Translations under genes and position numbers: made by a program
Part shown: positions 33,710 through 42,757 of the stretch, in pieces
Layout of the letters: each line of letters opens with the position of its first letter
How positions within the stretch are numbered: the first letter of the stretch is position 1
The notes under the pieces: model-generated
Databases searched by the model: none
What the model was told of the DNA's origin: nothing
Seen by the model: only the letters and a program-made list of their open reading frames with translations
Source: an uncultured Clostridia bacterium
Lineage (GTDB): Bacteria; Bacillota; Clostridia; Oscillospirales; Acutalibacteraceae
Length of the DNA: 52,243 nt
NCBI GenBank assembly: GCA_946187325.1
Contig: CAMHQC010000013.1
Span: forward strand, 1-52,243
Direction of reading: 5' to 3'

Positions 33710-34480
33710 ATGAAAAAAATAACCTCAATTTTACTTGTTGTGATTTTAGCCGCGGCTTCTTTGGCGGGATGTACAACTCATACTGCCGAGAAAAAGGAAG
33801 CTAAGACGAATACAAAAGCCGAACAGCTCTATTTTACGGAGCAAAAGGTTAAAGACTCTCCCAAATGGGTTACTAAGCTAGACGCCGTAAAGGACGCAAA
33901 ACAGCTTATCGTGGTAGCGGGTGTGGATAAAACCACGGCGTACGTTACTATGCACGAAAAGAATAAGGACGGTAAATGGGAGCAGATTATCGCTACTCCC
34001 GGATTTATCGGACTTGACGGCTTAGGTAACGCTAATATAAATGACTGCTACACTCCTGTCGGCACATTTACTATCGACAAGGCTTTCGGACTTGCCGACG
34101 ACCCCGGATGTCAGATGGAGTACACTAAGGTTGACGAAAACTACTACTGGTCGGGCGACTCGAGAAAGGGTATGCACTTTAACGAGCTCGTTAATATAAA
34201 GGACGTGCCTAAGCTCGATACCGAAAACAGCGAGCATATTTCCGACTTCGACTACGCTTATCAGTATGTACTTAATATGGGTTATAATAAGGAATGTAAG
34301 AGGGAAAAGGGCTTCGCGTTTTTCTTCCACTGCTTTAGAGTTAACCGAACATACACCGGCGGCTGCGTAGGCGTTCCGGAGAATATTATGAAGTTCATTA
34401 TGACCCGCGTAAAACCGGGTTGTAAGATTACTATCGACTCGCTGAAAAATATGAAAGGCGATCTTGACGAGGGATATTAA
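33710..34480 (+). CDS. L,D-transpeptidase family lipoprotein (YkuD domain)
   Basis: A 256-residue lipoprotein (MKKITSILLV, lipobox SLAGC, Cys21). A YkuD-type catalytic domain covers about 63-250. YTPVGTFTIDKAFG is near its middle, and the active-site motif is FHCFRVNRTYTGGCVGVPE, with His207 and nucleophile Cys219. Members form 3-3 crosslinks in peptidoglycan or attach proteins to it. The insertion between 135 and 195 (GMHFNELVNIKDVPK) is typical of the clostridial subgroup. SD AAAGGAGG. It is the last gene before a strong promoter for the next operon. Confidence 0.88.
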   Translation: MKKITSILLVVILAAASLAGCTTHTAEKKEAKTNTKAEQLYFTEQKVKDSPKWVTKLDAVKDAKQLIVVAGVDKTTAYVTMHEKNKDGKWEQIIATPGFIGLDGLGNANINDCYTPVGTFTIDKAFGLADDPGCQMEYTKVDENYYWSGDSRKGMHFNELVNIKDVPKLDTENSEHISDFDYAYQYVLNMGYNKECKREKGFAFFFHCFRVNRTYTGGCVGVPENIMKFIMTRVKPGCKITIDSLKNMKGDLDEGY

Positions 34481-34532
34481 AGGTTAAATCGCTTTTCGGG
34501 CGGTAAAATGTGAAATATCGCTTAAAAAACTA

Positions 34533-34561
34533 TTGACAAAAAAGACGTGTTTTTGTATAAT
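34533..34561 (+). promoter_or_regulatory. Promoter of the DUF177-rpmF operon
   Basis: TTGACA (34533-34538), 17-bp spacer, TATAAT (34556-34561): perfect consensus, 37 bases before the DUF177 start, as expected for a ribosomal protein operon. Confidence 0.92.
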
Positions 34562-34598
34562 CTTTAATAGCGTTTTAATATACGTATAGAGGTGTAGT

Positions 34599-35096
34599 AT
34601 GCTTCTTCAGTTAAAGGAAGTCTTTTTAAACGACGGAAAGTCGCTCGACGTTAACTATTCCTTGTCGATGAGCGAATTCGATATTAACGGAGATTATCCA
34701 TTCAAATCTCCCGTCGAAATCAGCGCTTCGGCGGTTAACAGAGCGAGCCTTGTAGAGCTAAAGGTAAAAGCGGTTTTTGATTATACCACCCGCTGCGACA
34801 GGTGCTTTGAGGATTTAGTAAAGCACTACGAATTTACTTTTACTCACGGGTTAGCCGTAAAGTTGATTGACGACGAAAACGACGACTATATTGAAACACC
34901 GGATTATACTCTCGAGCTTGACGAGGTTGTTGTTTCCGATATTATCCTTAATTTGCCGAGTAAGGTTTTGTGTAAGGATGATTGTAAGGGCGTTTGCTCT
35001 AAATGCGGAAAGAACTTAAATTACGGCGATTGCGGCTGTAATAAAACCGAAGTTGACTCCAGACTTGAAATCCTTAAACAGTTAATTGACGATTAG
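34599..35096 (+). CDS. YceD family protein (DUF177)
   Basis: A 165-residue protein of the YceD/DUF177 family, almost always encoded next to rpmF. Two Cys groups are seen: CDRCFED (about 66-72) and, near the C-terminus, CKDDCKGVCSKCGKNL with CGCNK, likely a zinc site. The family is linked to 23S rRNA accumulation and ribosome assembly in plants and bacteria, but its molecular role is unsettled. SD AGAGGTG. The rpmF ATG follows 24 bases after its stop. Confidence 0.9.
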   Translation: MLLQLKEVFLNDGKSLDVNYSLSMSEFDINGDYPFKSPVEISASAVNRASLVELKVKAVFDYTTRCDRCFEDLVKHYEFTFTHGLAVKLIDDENDDYIETPDYTLELDEVVVSDIILNLPSKVLCKDDCKGVCSKCGKNLNYGDCGCNKTEVDSRLEILKQLIDD

Positions 35097-35120
35097 ATAA
35101 AATACTAAGGAGGAATCAAA

Positions 35121-35318
35121 ATGGCAGTACCTACCGGAAAAACTTCTCACAAAAGAAAATCTACAAGACGTTCAGCGGCGTATACAATCGACGCTCCCGC
35201 TCTTACAACTTGTCCTAACTGCGGAGCTTTAACTTCTCCCCATAAAGCATGCACAACTTGCGGTATGTATAAGGGCAGACAGGTTATAGCTATGGACGAC
35301 GCTAAAGAAACAAAGTAA
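35121..35318 (+). CDS. rpmF: 50S ribosomal protein L32
   Basis: A 65-residue ribosomal protein. It has the N-terminal MAVPTGKTSHKRKSTRRSAA motif followed by the zinc-binding TCPNCG and CTTCG pairs, so this is the zinc (C+) form. SD AAGGAGG. It is co-transcribed with the DUF177 gene and followed by a strong terminator. Confidence 0.97.
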   Translation: MAVPTGKTSHKRKSTRRSAAYTIDAPALTTCPNCGALTSPHKACTTCGMYKGRQVIAMDDAKETK

Positions 35319-35321
35319 TGA

Positions 35322-35365
35322 GAACGATTTTGGGCGGCAGTTTTCTGACCGCCCTGTTCTTTTTT
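35322..35365 (+). terminator. Terminator after rpmF
   Basis: GAAC-gattt-tGGGCGGCAG-tttt-CTGACCGCCC-t-GTTC then TTTTTT; one bulged base in the stem. Confidence 0.9.
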
Positions 35366-35401
35366 AGGGCGTAGGATTTAGGATATAGGATATAGATTTA
35401 G
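35366..35401. repeat. Heptanucleotide repeat (TAGGATT/ATAGGAT type)
   Basis: Four 7-base units (GTAGGAT, TTAGGAT, ATAGGAT, ATAGATT) fill the space between the rpmF terminator and der. Confidence 0.85.
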
Positions 35402-35416
35402 AAAAGGATTGATTAT

Positions 35417-36739
35417 ATGGCTAAACCCGTAATAGCTGTAGTAGGCAGACCGAATGTCGGTAAGTCTACGCTGTTTAACAAGTTAATAGGGCAGAGGCTT
35501 TCTATAGTAGACGATACCCCCGGCGTTACGAGGGATCGTATCTACGGAGAGTTAGAATGGGAAAACCATAAAGCCGTAATTATCGACACGGGCGGTATCG
35601 AGCCTAAGTCGGACGATGTTATTTTATCGCAGATGCGCCGCCAGGCTCAGCTCGCTATAGACACGGCTAACGTTATTATTCTCGTTACCGACTTGAAGTC
35701 GGGGCTTGTATCTACCGATTTAGACGTAGCTTCTATGCTCCAAAAGTCAGGCAAGTCGATTGTGCTTTGCGTTAATAAATGTGATACAGTCGGCGAAGTA
35801 GATCCCGCTTTTTACGAGTTCTATAATCTCGGGCTAGGCGATCCGATACAGGTTTCGGCGGTACACGGTCACGGTACGGGAGATTTGCTCGATGAGGTAT
35901 TCTCGAAGCTCAACTTTATCGACGACGAGGAAGAAAACGGAGACGTTATTAACGTAGCCGTAATCGGTAAGCCCAACGTCGGCAAAAGCTCGCTTATAAA
36001 CTACATAACCTCTCAGGACAGGTGTATTGTTTCCGATATAGCGGGTACTACGAGGGACAGTATAGATACCTCGGTCAAAAATAAATTCGGCAAGTATAAT
36101 TTTATCGACACGGCGGGTATCAGGAGAAAAAGCCGTATTGTCGATGAGATAGAAAAATACAGTATCATAAGAGCCAAGATGGCGATTGAGCGAAGCGATG
36201 TTTGCGTTATTATGATTGACGCCGAAATCGGTTGTACCGAACAGGATACCAAGGTCGCGGGGCTCGCTCTCGACGCGGGCAAGGCTTGCGTTATAGCGGT
36301 TAATAAATGGGACGCTATCGAAAAAGATACAAAGACGATGAGTAATTTCAGAAAGCGTATCGAGGTAGATTTCGCGTTTATGAACTGGGCGCCTGTTGTA
36401 TTTATTTCGGCTAAAACAGGTCAGAGGATTGATAATCTTTTTGAAAATATTAACGCCGCCGCGTCTAATAACGCCGCCCGAATCAAGACCGGTACCTTAA
36501 ACGAGCTGCTCGCTCAGATTACTATTCGAGTTCAACCGCCGACGGATAAGGGTAAACGCCTTAAAATCTTCTATATTACCCAGCCTTCTACCAAACCGCC
36601 GACGTTCGTGAGCTTTTGTAACAACAAGGATTTATTCCATTTTTCATATCAGAGATATATCGAGAACCGTATCCGCGAGACCTTCGCTTTAAGCGGTACT
36701 CCGATTAGAATGATTATCAGGGAAAGAGGGGAAAAGTAA
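35417..36739 (+). CDS. der: Ribosome biogenesis GTPase Der (EngA)
   Basis: A 440-residue double GTPase needed for 50S subunit assembly. Domain 1 has GRPNVGKST, TRDRIYGELEW and DTGGIE, with NKCD. Domain 2 has GKPNVGKSS, TTRDSIDTS, DTAGI and NKWD. The C-terminal KH-like domain is from about 355, ending TPIRMIIRERG. The stop shares a base with the plsY start (TAATG), so translation is likely coupled. Confidence 0.97.
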   Translation: MAKPVIAVVGRPNVGKSTLFNKLIGQRLSIVDDTPGVTRDRIYGELEWENHKAVIIDTGGIEPKSDDVILSQMRRQAQLAIDTANVIILVTDLKSGLVSTDLDVASMLQKSGKSIVLCVNKCDTVGEVDPAFYEFYNLGLGDPIQVSAVHGHGTGDLLDEVFSKLNFIDDEEENGDVINVAVIGKPNVGKSSLINYITSQDRCIVSDIAGTTRDSIDTSVKNKFGKYNFIDTAGIRRKSRIVDEIEKYSIIRAKMAIERSDVCVIMIDAEIGCTEQDTKVAGLALDAGKACVIAVNKWDAIEKDTKTMSNFRKRIEVDFAFMNWAPVVFISAKTGQRIDNLFENINAAASNNAARIKTGTLNELLAQITIRVQPPTDKGKRLKIFYITQPSTKPPTFVSFCNNKDLFHFSYQRYIENRIRETFALSGTPIRMIIRERGEK

Positions 36740-37461
36740 TGGCAGATATACAGCCTTTAAGCAATATTGATATGCTGTTTAACGGATGGTGGCTTGTACT
36801 TATTTCATTTTTAACCGCGTATCTTTTAGGAAGTGTTAATACCGCGGTAATCGTTACCAAAGCGGCTACTAAGGGTAAAAAGGATATTCGCGAGATGGGC
36901 AGCGGTAACGCGGGCTTTACTAATGTGCTGCGTTCTGTGGGGAAGGTTCCCGCTATACTCACTATCGTTTTTGATTTTCTTAAATCGGTACTCGGCGTGT
37001 TTATCGGCGGAGTTATTTTTTCGATTGTATTTACGGGCTCTTCCGACTTAAACGGTATCGTGGTTATCGGAAAGTATCTTTGCGGATTTTTCTGTATCCT
37101 CGGTCACAGCTATCCCGTGTTCTTCCATTTCAGAGGCGGAAAGGGTATAGTTTCCGCGGCGGCGATGATGCTTGTAGCGGACTGGAGAGTTTTCCTTATT
37201 ATCGTAGCTACTTTCGCTATCGTGTTTATTTTTTCTAAGATTATCTCTCTCGCGAGTATTACCTGCGCGTGCCTTTTCCCTGTATATACGTTCATTATAA
37301 CTTTCTTTATCGACTATATGAACTTTAAATACCCTGTTTCTTACGTGGTTTTATGTACCCTCGCGGCGTTTTTAATCGGACTGTTTGTTGTGATTAAACA
37401 CAGCGATAATATTAAACGCTTAATCGCCGGTGAAGAAAAGAAAATTACGGCTAAAAAGTAG
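36739..37461 (+). CDS. plsY: Acyl-phosphate:glycerol-3-phosphate acyltransferase PlsY
   Basis: A membrane enzyme making lysophosphatidic acid from acyl-phosphate, the first step of phospholipid synthesis. It has 240 residues, several membrane segments and the PlsY motifs GSGNAGFTNVLR, GHSYPVFFHFRGGKG and a late IKHSDNIKRLIAGEE. The first motif reads GNAGFTN, a small variation on the usual GNIGATN. The der-plsY arrangement is common in Firmicutes. Confidence 0.95.
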   Translation: MADIQPLSNIDMLFNGWWLVLISFLTAYLLGSVNTAVIVTKAATKGKKDIREMGSGNAGFTNVLRSVGKVPAILTIVFDFLKSVLGVFIGGVIFSIVFTGSSDLNGIVVIGKYLCGFFCILGHSYPVFFHFRGGKGIVSAAAMMLVADWRVFLIIVATFAIVFIFSKIISLASITCACLFPVYTFIITFFIDYMNFKYPVSYVVLCTLAAFLIGLFVVIKHSDNIKRLIAGEEKKITAKK

Positions 37462-37525
37462 TTGAAATTTAGAGTTTGTTGTATTAAAATAGAAGTGTTG
37501 AAATTATATTTTTTTGGAGTTAATT

Positions 37526-37864
37526 ATGGATTGTGTTTTTTGTAAAATTATAGACGGTTCTATTCCGTCAAAAAAGGTTTACGAGGACGATAAAATGGTC
37601 GCTTTCTATGACCTCGAGCCTCAGGCTCCCGTGCATGTGCTTATGATACCTAAGGAGCATATCGCCTGCGCGGATGAGCTTAACGAGGAGAACAGCGCTT
37701 ATGTAGCGCATATCTTCTCTAAGGTTCCCGAAATCGCGAAAAAGCTCGGGCTGAAAAACGGTTACCGTATAGTTAATAACTGCGGTTCTGACGGATGCCA
37801 GAGCGTATTCCATCTTCACTTCCACCTTTTAGGCGGAAAAGCTTTAAGCGGACAAATGAGTTAA
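37526..37864 (+). CDS. HIT family protein (histidine triad nucleotide hydrolase)
   Basis: A 112-residue Hint-like protein that cleaves nucleoside phosphoramidates. CVFCKIIDGSIPSKKVYEDDK is the N-terminus, with the zinc-type CxxC. The triad is in FHLHFHLLGG (HxHxHxx). It is the usual length. The start is the ATG at 37526 with GGAG seven bases upstream; the earlier ATG at 37514 lacks a SD. It precedes the phosphoribosyltransferase by 17 bases. Confidence 0.93.
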   Translation: MDCVFCKIIDGSIPSKKVYEDDKMVAFYDLEPQAPVHVLMIPKEHIACADELNEENSAYVAHIFSKVPEIAKKLGLKNGYRIVNNCGSDGCQSVFHLHFHLLGGKALSGQMS

Positions 37865-37881
37865 TTCAAAAGGAGCAGAAA

Positions 37882-38421
37882 ATGGGTAAGACTTATAAAA
37901 TGACAATCGCGGGATGCGAAAGAGAGCTTCCGCTGTGCGAGGTTAGCGAGGATTTAGACATTGCCGCGTTTATTATGTTCGGCGACGTGGAGATTACCGT
38001 GGAGAGCGCTAAGGCTCTTATCAAAAAATGTCCCGAGCACGACGTTATCGTGACCGCCGAGGCTAAGGGCATTCCGCTCGGTTACGAGATGGCGCGCCAG
38101 GAGAACAAGGACTACGTTGTAGCACGTAAGGGCTTAAAGGTTTATATGCCCGAGTACGTTAACGTGGAGGTTCGCTCCATTACAACCTTATCTTTACAGA
38201 AATTATATATCGGCACAGACGATATAAATAAGATTAAGGGCAAGAGAGTTCTAATCGTAGACGACGTTATTTCTACGGGCGAGAGCTTACTCGCTCTCGA
38301 AAAGCTCGTTGAAAAGGCGGGCGGTACTACCGTAGGTAAGGTAGCCGTACTCGCCGAGGGCGACGCCGCCGAGCGCGACGATATTATTTTCCTCGAGAAG
38401 CTTCCTGTTTTTCCTAAATAA
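37882..38421 (+). CDS. Phosphoribosyltransferase (adenine PRTase-like)
   Basis: A 179-residue type I phosphoribosyltransferase. The PRPP loop is canonical: RVLIVDDVISTGES. An APT-like strand-loop VIVTAEAKGIPLGYEMAR and DYVVARKGLKVYMPE match adenine phosphoribosyltransferase relatives, which salvage adenine to AMP. It differs from classical apt in the N-terminus, so the purine specificity is an inference. Start ATG 37882 with SD AAAGGAG; a longer frame from 37795 runs into the HIT gene. Confidence 0.8.
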   Translation: MGKTYKMTIAGCERELPLCEVSEDLDIAAFIMFGDVEITVESAKALIKKCPEHDVIVTAEAKGIPLGYEMARQENKDYVVARKGLKVYMPEYVNVEVRSITTLSLQKLYIGTDDINKIKGKRVLIVDDVISTGESLLALEKLVEKAGGTTVGKVAVLAEGDAAERDDIIFLEKLPVFPK

Positions 38422-38440
38422 ATGTAAAGGATAGATAAAA

Positions 38441-40675
38441 ATGACCAGACGACTGTTTGCGTATATCGGGTTAAGTATGCTGATTACGTTTTCAGTCGTC
38501 TTTTATTTCGGGATTTACGGTATAGTTTGCGCTCTGAGCGCGGCGGTCGTTATTTTTCTATTCGCTTTAGTCCGAGGAGATAAAAATAATAAGCGCGTCT
38601 TTGTACTGATTTCGGTTGTGATTATACTTTCTGCATCATACTTTCAAATTTATAGTTCTATAAAAGAAATAAATACACAGAAGCATATGAATAAAACCGT
38701 GAGTATCACCGCCGAAACGCGTAACTTTCACAGAACCAAGGACTATTATTTCTATGAACTGTATTGTAAGAGCGTAAATTCTAAACCCGAAAATTATAAA
38801 ATACTCTTAAGAACCTCTAATGACATCGGCGCTGAGTTCGGCGATATAATCACGTGTGATGTAACCTTATACCGTATAAACAACAACTATTACAAGTCGA
38901 GAAATTTCGACTATTCCGCTTCGCCCGTGAATTATGTTATAAACTATACGCTCGAAAAAGCTAAGGACAGGGGATTGCTTTATATCCCTGTATTTATAAG
39001 AGATAAGCTGACTTATTCCCTGAATGTTCTTATCCCTGGTTACGCGGGCGAGCTGTGTAACACCGTAACTTTCGGCGATAAATATCAGCTTTCCGAAAAT
39101 ATTTACGCTCAGTTTCGGGCGACGGGGCTTAGTTATCTTATAGTTATTTCGGGGCTTCATATGAGTTTAGTCGCCTCGTTTATGTATTTTCTTACAAAAA
39201 GGATAAAGCAAAAATACGCGGCGCGTGTTATAAGAGGTATTTTAATTATCTTGTTTATAATTATTTATGTCGCGGTTACGGGTTTTACTCCGTCGGCTAT
39301 GCGCTCGGGACTTATGATAATAATTATCTATATCGGGACTATATTCAGATATAAAGGCGATACGGTAAACAATCTCGGCTTAGCGGCGGTGATTTTGACC
39401 GCTTTTAATCCTTTTGCCGTCGGCGATGTCGGAATGTTGATGTCGTTTTCTTCGACGGCGGGAATACTTTTTATATACCCGTATTTTGAAAAAGTTTTCA
39501 AAAGAAAATTTAATTATGGAATCAAAAATCAGATTGCGCTCAATGAGATGGCTTGCAATAATATTGATATTCTCAGGACGGATTTTAAACTGTTTGGCTA
39601 TAGAATTATAAGAATGATTTACGATTTCTTTACCGTGTCAATCTGCGCGGTTGTCACTATAACACCGCTTACCTTGATGTTCTTCGGAATCGCTAATCCT
39701 TTCGTTATGGTTTACTCGGCGTTTGTGTCGCCGTTTATCTCGGTGCTGATGTTCTTTTCGGCGGTTGCCTCGGTGCTTTGGTATGTTCCGATGTTCAGTT
39801 TTCTTTCTTACGGATTCGCTGTTATCGCAAGGCTGGTTTCAGCGTGGATACTGACGTTTGTCGGATTTATCTCTCGTGTTCCGTTTCTTACGTTTTACTC
39901 AAATCCCGGGTTTATGAAGCTTTGGTTTATTTGTGTGTTTATAATTTTCACGGTTGTAATTGTGATAAAGATTAACCGCAGAAATATACTTATCGCGTCG
40001 GGATTGTCGTTACTAATACTTACGGTGAGTATATGCGCCGGTTATGCCCTTGATTACAATAAAACCGAGCTTCGAATTATTCCCGCGTGCAACGGCTCGA
40101 CTATACTTTTTAAGTCGCCCGAGGGGGTCGATTTACTCTCGAGCGGCGGTTCGGCTTCTATGTACGATTATGTAAGCGAGGAACTTCACCGCAACGTCTA
40201 TAAGATTAATATGTTCGTAGTTCAGTCGAGCTGGGAGAAGCCCGACGTAAGATACGCGGCGGATATTCTCGGCGAGTTTGACGTAGGAAAGGTTCTGTTG
40301 TATTATAGATATAACACGAGCGAGCGTGTTTACAGGCTGTCTAAGGAAAAGGACAGACGTATTATTAAGGACAACGAAAGCTTAAATATGAGAATTTCTA
40401 AAAACGTTACCGATAAAATCTTTAACGTTAACGGACATACTTATCAGTATATTTCCGACGGCGAAACCTCCGCGCTTATAGCTCCGCACAGCGCTAAGGC
40501 GTATGAGATTCCTAAGGATATTAAGCCCGATTATCTCATATTGAATAACGAAATAAAGAATCTCGACCGCTCGAGGTTCGGGAAAGTAATCTGGTGTTCG
40601 AATAAATACCCGCCGAAAAATCTCGGCAAGGTTATATTGTTAAAAAACGAGGACTATACTGTCAGTTTTAAATAA
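38441..40675 (+). CDS. comEC: ComEC/Rec2 family DNA-uptake channel with degenerate C-terminal domain
   Basis: A 744-residue polytopic membrane protein. N-terminal helices (about 1-70), a DUF4131-like OB domain (about 80-170) and the Competence domain (about 195-520) carry the core FRATGLSYLIVISGLHMSLV. ComEC moves single-stranded DNA into the cell. Its C-terminal domain (about 540-744) aligns in position with the usual metallo-beta-lactamase nuclease domain. However, the first strand motif reads VDLLSSGGS and no HxHxDH is present, so the metal site appears lost. A separate protein at 50742 has the intact motif. holA follows directly, the common Firmicutes arrangement. Confidence 0.88.
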   Translation: MTRRLFAYIGLSMLITFSVVFYFGIYGIVCALSAAVVIFLFALVRGDKNNKRVFVLISVVIILSASYFQIYSSIKEINTQKHMNKTVSITAETRNFHRTKDYYFYELYCKSVNSKPENYKILLRTSNDIGAEFGDIITCDVTLYRINNNYYKSRNFDYSASPVNYVINYTLEKAKDRGLLYIPVFIRDKLTYSLNVLIPGYAGELCNTVTFGDKYQLSENIYAQFRATGLSYLIVISGLHMSLVASFMYFLTKRIKQKYAARVIRGILIILFIIIYVAVTGFTPSAMRSGLMIIIIYIGTIFRYKGDTVNNLGLAAVILTAFNPFAVGDVGMLMSFSSTAGILFIYPYFEKVFKRKFNYGIKNQIALNEMACNNIDILRTDFKLFGYRIIRMIYDFFTVSICAVVTITPLTLMFFGIANPFVMVYSAFVSPFISVLMFFSAVASVLWYVPMFSFLSYGFAVIARLVSAWILTFVGFISRVPFLTFYSNPGFMKLWFICVFIIFTVVIVIKINRRNILIASGLSLLILTVSICAGYALDYNKTELRIIPACNGSTILFKSPEGVDLLSSGGSASMYDYVSEELHRNVYKINMFVVQSSWEKPDVRYAADILGEFDVGKVLLYYRYNTSERVYRLSKEKDRRIIKDNESLNMRISKNVTDKIFNVNGHTYQYISDGETSALIAPHSAKAYEIPKDIKPDYLILNNEIKNLDRSRFGKVIWCSNKYPPKNLGKVILLKNEDYTVSFK

Positions 40676-40685
40676 GGGAGAAACG

Positions 40686-41753
40686 ATGTCAGAATTATCA
40701 CGCAAGGATTTGCGCAAGCGGATAAACGATAAACAATTCGATAAAATCTATCTGCTCTACGGCGAGGAGAAGATGTATATTAAATCCGACACAAACTACC
40801 TCACGGAAAAGCTTATGGGTAAAAATCCGCCCGAGTTTAATTTCCATAAATTCGAGAAGGACTATGAGCTTGACGATATCGCCGTATCGGTGCAGGTTGT
40901 GCCGTTTATGAGCGAAAATAACGTTGTTCTGATTTCGGATATGGATATTAACTCCTTAGTGAAAAGCGACCTCGACAGGCTGATTGCTATTCTCGATAAT
41001 GTTCCCGATACTACCGTCGTGATTTTTACTATGCCGACTCTTGTTCAGGATATGAAAAAGCTCGGCTCGGGATTTACTAAGCTAAAAAAATATGTTGAGA
41101 AAAACGGAACGGCTTGCGCCGCGTCGAGAGAAACCGACCTCTCGCTGGCGCGTCAGATTATAAGATGGGCGGACAGCCGCGGCGTTAAAATCGAACAGGC
41201 GGACGCGTTTAAGCTCCAGGAGTACGCGGGCTTCGACCTCAATACTATAAAAAACGAGCTGGATAAGCTGTGTAACTACGTCGGCGACGGCGGTATTATC
41301 ACCAGGGAGAATATCGAAAACCTCGTCACAAAACAGCTCGAGGCTAATATATTCCACCTCACCGACGCCATAGTTTCGGGCGACAGCGATAAGGCGTATA
41401 ATATTTTGGAAACGCTCTATTACCAGAAAGCCGAGCCCAACGAGATTATTAACGTTATAAGTATGTCGTATTTAGATTTTTACCGCGCGAGAGTGGCGGC
41501 TGAGAGCGGTACGCCGATTTCCGAAGTCGCTAAGGAATTCGGCTACGGCAGGCGCGAGTTCGCCTTAAAAAAGGCGGGCTCCAAAACCCGAGGTATTTCA
41601 ACCGAAAACCTCAGAGAAAGCCTTGACATAATTACCGAAACTACCGCTAAGCTGAGAAGTACCGCGATTAACGATAAAATCGCCGTGGAAGCCTTAGTTG
41701 CTAAGCTGATTATCCTCGCGGGAAAGAGTGAGAATAAGTATGATAAGCGTTAA
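40686..41753 (+). CDS. holA: DNA polymerase III subunit delta
   Basis: A 355-residue clamp-loader subunit that opens the beta clamp. N-terminal IYLLYGEEKMYIKSDTNYL, VVPFMSENNVVLI and the middle DNTVVIFT-like DTTVVIFTMPT fit the HolA AAA+-like module without a Walker A. The C-terminal collar domain (about 210-350) has NIFHLTDAIVSGD. SD GGGAG. It overlaps the rnmV start by 14 bases. Confidence 0.93.
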   Translation: MSELSRKDLRKRINDKQFDKIYLLYGEEKMYIKSDTNYLTEKLMGKNPPEFNFHKFEKDYELDDIAVSVQVVPFMSENNVVLISDMDINSLVKSDLDRLIAILDNVPDTTVVIFTMPTLVQDMKKLGSGFTKLKKYVEKNGTACAASRETDLSLARQIIRWADSRGVKIEQADAFKLQEYAGFDLNTIKNELDKLCNYVGDGGIITRENIENLVTKQLEANIFHLTDAIVSGDSDKAYNILETLYYQKAEPNEIINVISMSYLDFYRARVAAESGTPISEVAKEFGYGRREFALKKAGSKTRGISTENLRESLDIITETTAKLRSTAINDKIAVEALVAKLIILAGKSENKYDKR

Positions 41754-42330
41754 AGAGGCGATAATCGTAGAGGGGCGTTACGATAAGATAAAGCTCGGCT
41801 CGATTGTAGATACGCCGATTATAGAAACAGGCGGTTTCAGAGTTTTTAAGGATAAGGAAAAACAGAATTTAATCAGAAATATCGCGAAAAAACGCGGTAT
41901 ACTTATACTAACCGACAGCGATTCCGCGGGCTTCGTTATACGGAATTTTTTAAAGGGAATAGTTCCCGAAAATGAGCTTAAAAACGCCTATATTCCTCAG
42001 CTAAAGGGCAAGGAAAAGCGTAAAGCCGAGCCGTCTAAGGAGGGGCTTTTGGGCGTTGAGGGCTTAAGTGAAGCCGATATTGTTAAGGCGATTCAAAACA
42101 GCGGAGCTACGGTTCTTAACGAGAATAAGCCCGAAGTAAGAGCCGGAATCACTAAGGGTGATTTATACGAGCTGGGGCTTTCGGGACGAGAGAACTCGGC
42201 GGTAATGAGAGAAAAGCTGTTAAAAAAATTAGAGCTGCCTACTTACCTGACGGCTAACGCGTTAGTTTCGGCGCTCAACTGTTTATATTCTTTAGAAGAA
42301 TTAAAAGAAATAATAAAAACTATTAAATAA
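41740..42330 (+). CDS. rnmV: Ribonuclease M5
   Basis: A 196-residue Toprim nuclease that matures 5S rRNA in Firmicutes. The Toprim motifs are EAIIVEGRYDK (Glu/Gly), TDSDSAG (DxD) and, further on, the C-terminal LYELGLSGRENSAVMREKLL typical of RNase M5. I chose ATG 41740 (MISVKEAIIVEGRYDK) rather than the frame start at 41728. It lies inside the 3' end of holA. A hairpin directly follows the stop. Confidence 0.94.
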   Translation: MISVKEAIIVEGRYDKIKLGSIVDTPIIETGGFRVFKDKEKQNLIRNIAKKRGILILTDSDSAGFVIRNFLKGIVPENELKNAYIPQLKGKEKRKAEPSKEGLLGVEGLSEADIVKAIQNSGATVLNENKPEVRAGITKGDLYELGLSGRENSAVMREKLLKKLELPTYLTANALVSALNCLYSLEELKEIIKTIK

Positions 42331-42367
42331 AACCATCGTCTTTGCGAATGCTATTGACGGTGGTTTT
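42329..42367 (+). promoter_or_regulatory. Terminator-like hairpin overlapping the next ribosome binding site
   Basis: AAACCATCGTC and GACGGTGGTTT form a stem (one wobble) ending three bases before... the ATG at 42368, followed by TTTT-ATG-TTTTTT. It looks like an intrinsic terminator after rnmV whose right arm holds the only SD-like GGTGG of the downstream gene, so it may limit its translation. Confidence 0.55.
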
Positions 42368-42739
42368 ATGTTTTTTGATAATAAAAAACTGTTTCTTATA
42401 GGCGGGGCGGGGTACGGCTTGCTCGAGGTTTTGTGGCGGGGTAAAACCCACTGGTCGATGATAATAACGGGCGGATTGTGTTTTATCGCGCTGTATAGGT
42501 TCTTTAAAAGGGCTAAGGAGCTTCCGCTAAAGATAAAATGCTTAGCCGGCGGCGGTATAATTACGGGCTTTGAGTTTATTTCGGGCTGTATTTTTAACAA
42601 GCTGTTAAAGTTCGGGGTGTGGGATTATTCCGATTACCGACTGAACTTTAAGGGGCAGATTTGCGCGTTTTACTCGTGTTTATGGACGGCGCTGTGCGTA
42701 CCCGTTTCGCTTCTATGCAAAAAGATGAGAAGGGATTAG
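42368..42739 (+). CDS. Small membrane protein resembling putative ABC-transporter type IV (CmpB-like)
   Basis: A 123-residue protein with about four hydrophobic segments. The C-terminal part, ISGCIFNKLLKFGVWDYSDYRLNFKGQIC, matches the EFxxGxxxEKxxxxxxWDYSxxxxNxxGxIC signature of the PF06541 family. That family is called putative ABC-transporter type IV, but its activity is unproven. It is short for the family. The SD is weak and inside a hairpin. Its last codons overlap the end of the convergent CorC/HlyC-type gene by four bases. Confidence 0.7.
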   Translation: MFFDNKKLFLIGGAGYGLLEVLWRGKTHWSMIITGGLCFIALYRFFKRAKELPLKIKCLAGGGIITGFEFISGCIFNKLLKFGVWDYSDYRLNFKGQICAFYSCLWTALCVPVSLLCKKMRRD

Positions 42740-42757
42740 TCCTTCTCATCTTCGTTT
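42722..42757. terminator. Bidirectional terminator inside overlapping convergent stop codons
   Basis: AAGATGAGAAGG-gattagt-CCTTCTCATCTT, a perfect 12-bp stem whose loop holds both stop codons. It is followed by CGTTTTCTTT on the plus strand and GCTTTTTGC-like T-run on the minus strand. Confidence 0.8.
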
